NCBI GenBank assembly: GCA_025360395.1
Contig: JANYCH010000016.1
Location: forward strand, 1-15,334
Source: Cytophagales bacterium
GTDB lineage: Bacteria; Bacteroidota; Bacteroidia; Cytophagales; UBA9547
Length of the DNA stretch: 15,334 nucleotides
Reading direction: 5' to 3'
In this document: positions 15,283-15,334 of the stretch, piece by piece
How positions within the stretch are numbered: position 1 is the first letter of the stretch
Layout of the letters: every line of letters begins with the position of its first letter
Position numbers and translations under genes: made by a program
Notes under the pieces: model-generated
What the model was told of the DNA's origin: nothing
The model's database searches: none
What the model saw: only the letters and a program-made list of their open reading frames with translations

Positions 15283-15320
15283 CAAACGTTTGTATTGAAC
15301 TGTTCAGTTTTGTTAAACAA
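15283..15320. repeat. Cluster of three short palindromes downstream of the MarR gene
   Basis: CAAACGTTTG (15283-15292), TGAAC-T-GTTCA (15296-15306) and TTGTT-A-AACAA (15310-15320) are each perfect palindromes. Their centres are about 14 bp apart. They occupy most of the visible sequence between the MarR stop and the window edge. They could be regulator sites for the next, unseen gene or a weak terminator region. AT-rich DNA produces such palindromes by chance, so support is limited. Confidence 0.35.
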
Positions 15321-15334
15321 GTTTTACTGGCATA

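Overview
The window looks like chromosomal DNA from an AT-rich member of the Bacteroidota. A free-living, Cytophaga-like gliding or T9SS-bearing lineage is my best guess, but the order is not proven. The evidence is a type IX secretion (T9SS) substrate with a type B (CHU/gliding) C-terminal sorting domain, a PorP/SprF outer-membrane protein beside it, a PorE-like TPR/PD40/OmpA protein, and two promoters with the Bacteroidota -7 signature TAnnTTTG. Coding density is high: no stretch over about 105 bases lacks a gene, and I see no insertion sequence, phage gene, CRISPR array, tRNA or rRNA. Layout, left to right: (1) The 3' part of a FAD-dependent oxidoreductase of the geranylgeranyl-reductase-like family enters from the left edge (plus strand). 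(2) A minus-strand pair follows: a tandem-domain universal stress protein, then 10 bp downstream bshB1, the bacillithiol-pathway deacetylase. Both fit redox/stress physiology. (3) Divergent from these is a voltage-gated-type K+ channel with a full S1-S6 core and an unusually long (about 310 residue) cytoplasmic C-terminal region that I cannot assign. Twelve bases after it comes an RqcH/NFACT ribosome-quality-control protein, probably in the same transcript. (4) A very good promoter (TTTG-N19-TACATTTG) then starts a three-gene operon: a 1442-residue secreted repeat protein carrying the T9SS type B signal, a PorP/SprF protein, and a PorE-like OmpA protein. Together they look like one export-and-anchoring module: the substrate crosses the outer membrane through T9SS, the PorP/SprF partner handles or holds it, and the OmpA domain ties the assembly to peptidoglycan. 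(5) The right end has a monotopic TPR protein (YfgM/translocon-ancillary-like in architecture) with its own promoter, a 5' UTR hairpin and a strong terminator hairpin. That hairpin lies right in front of a MarR-family regulator and may double as its operator. Three small palindromes spaced about 14 bp apart follow the MarR gene at the edge. Most of the content is recognisable. The least explained items are the channel's C-terminal region and its missing ATG start, the palindromes around marR, and the repeat architecture of the giant secreted protein. I did not find a clearly novel multi-gene system.
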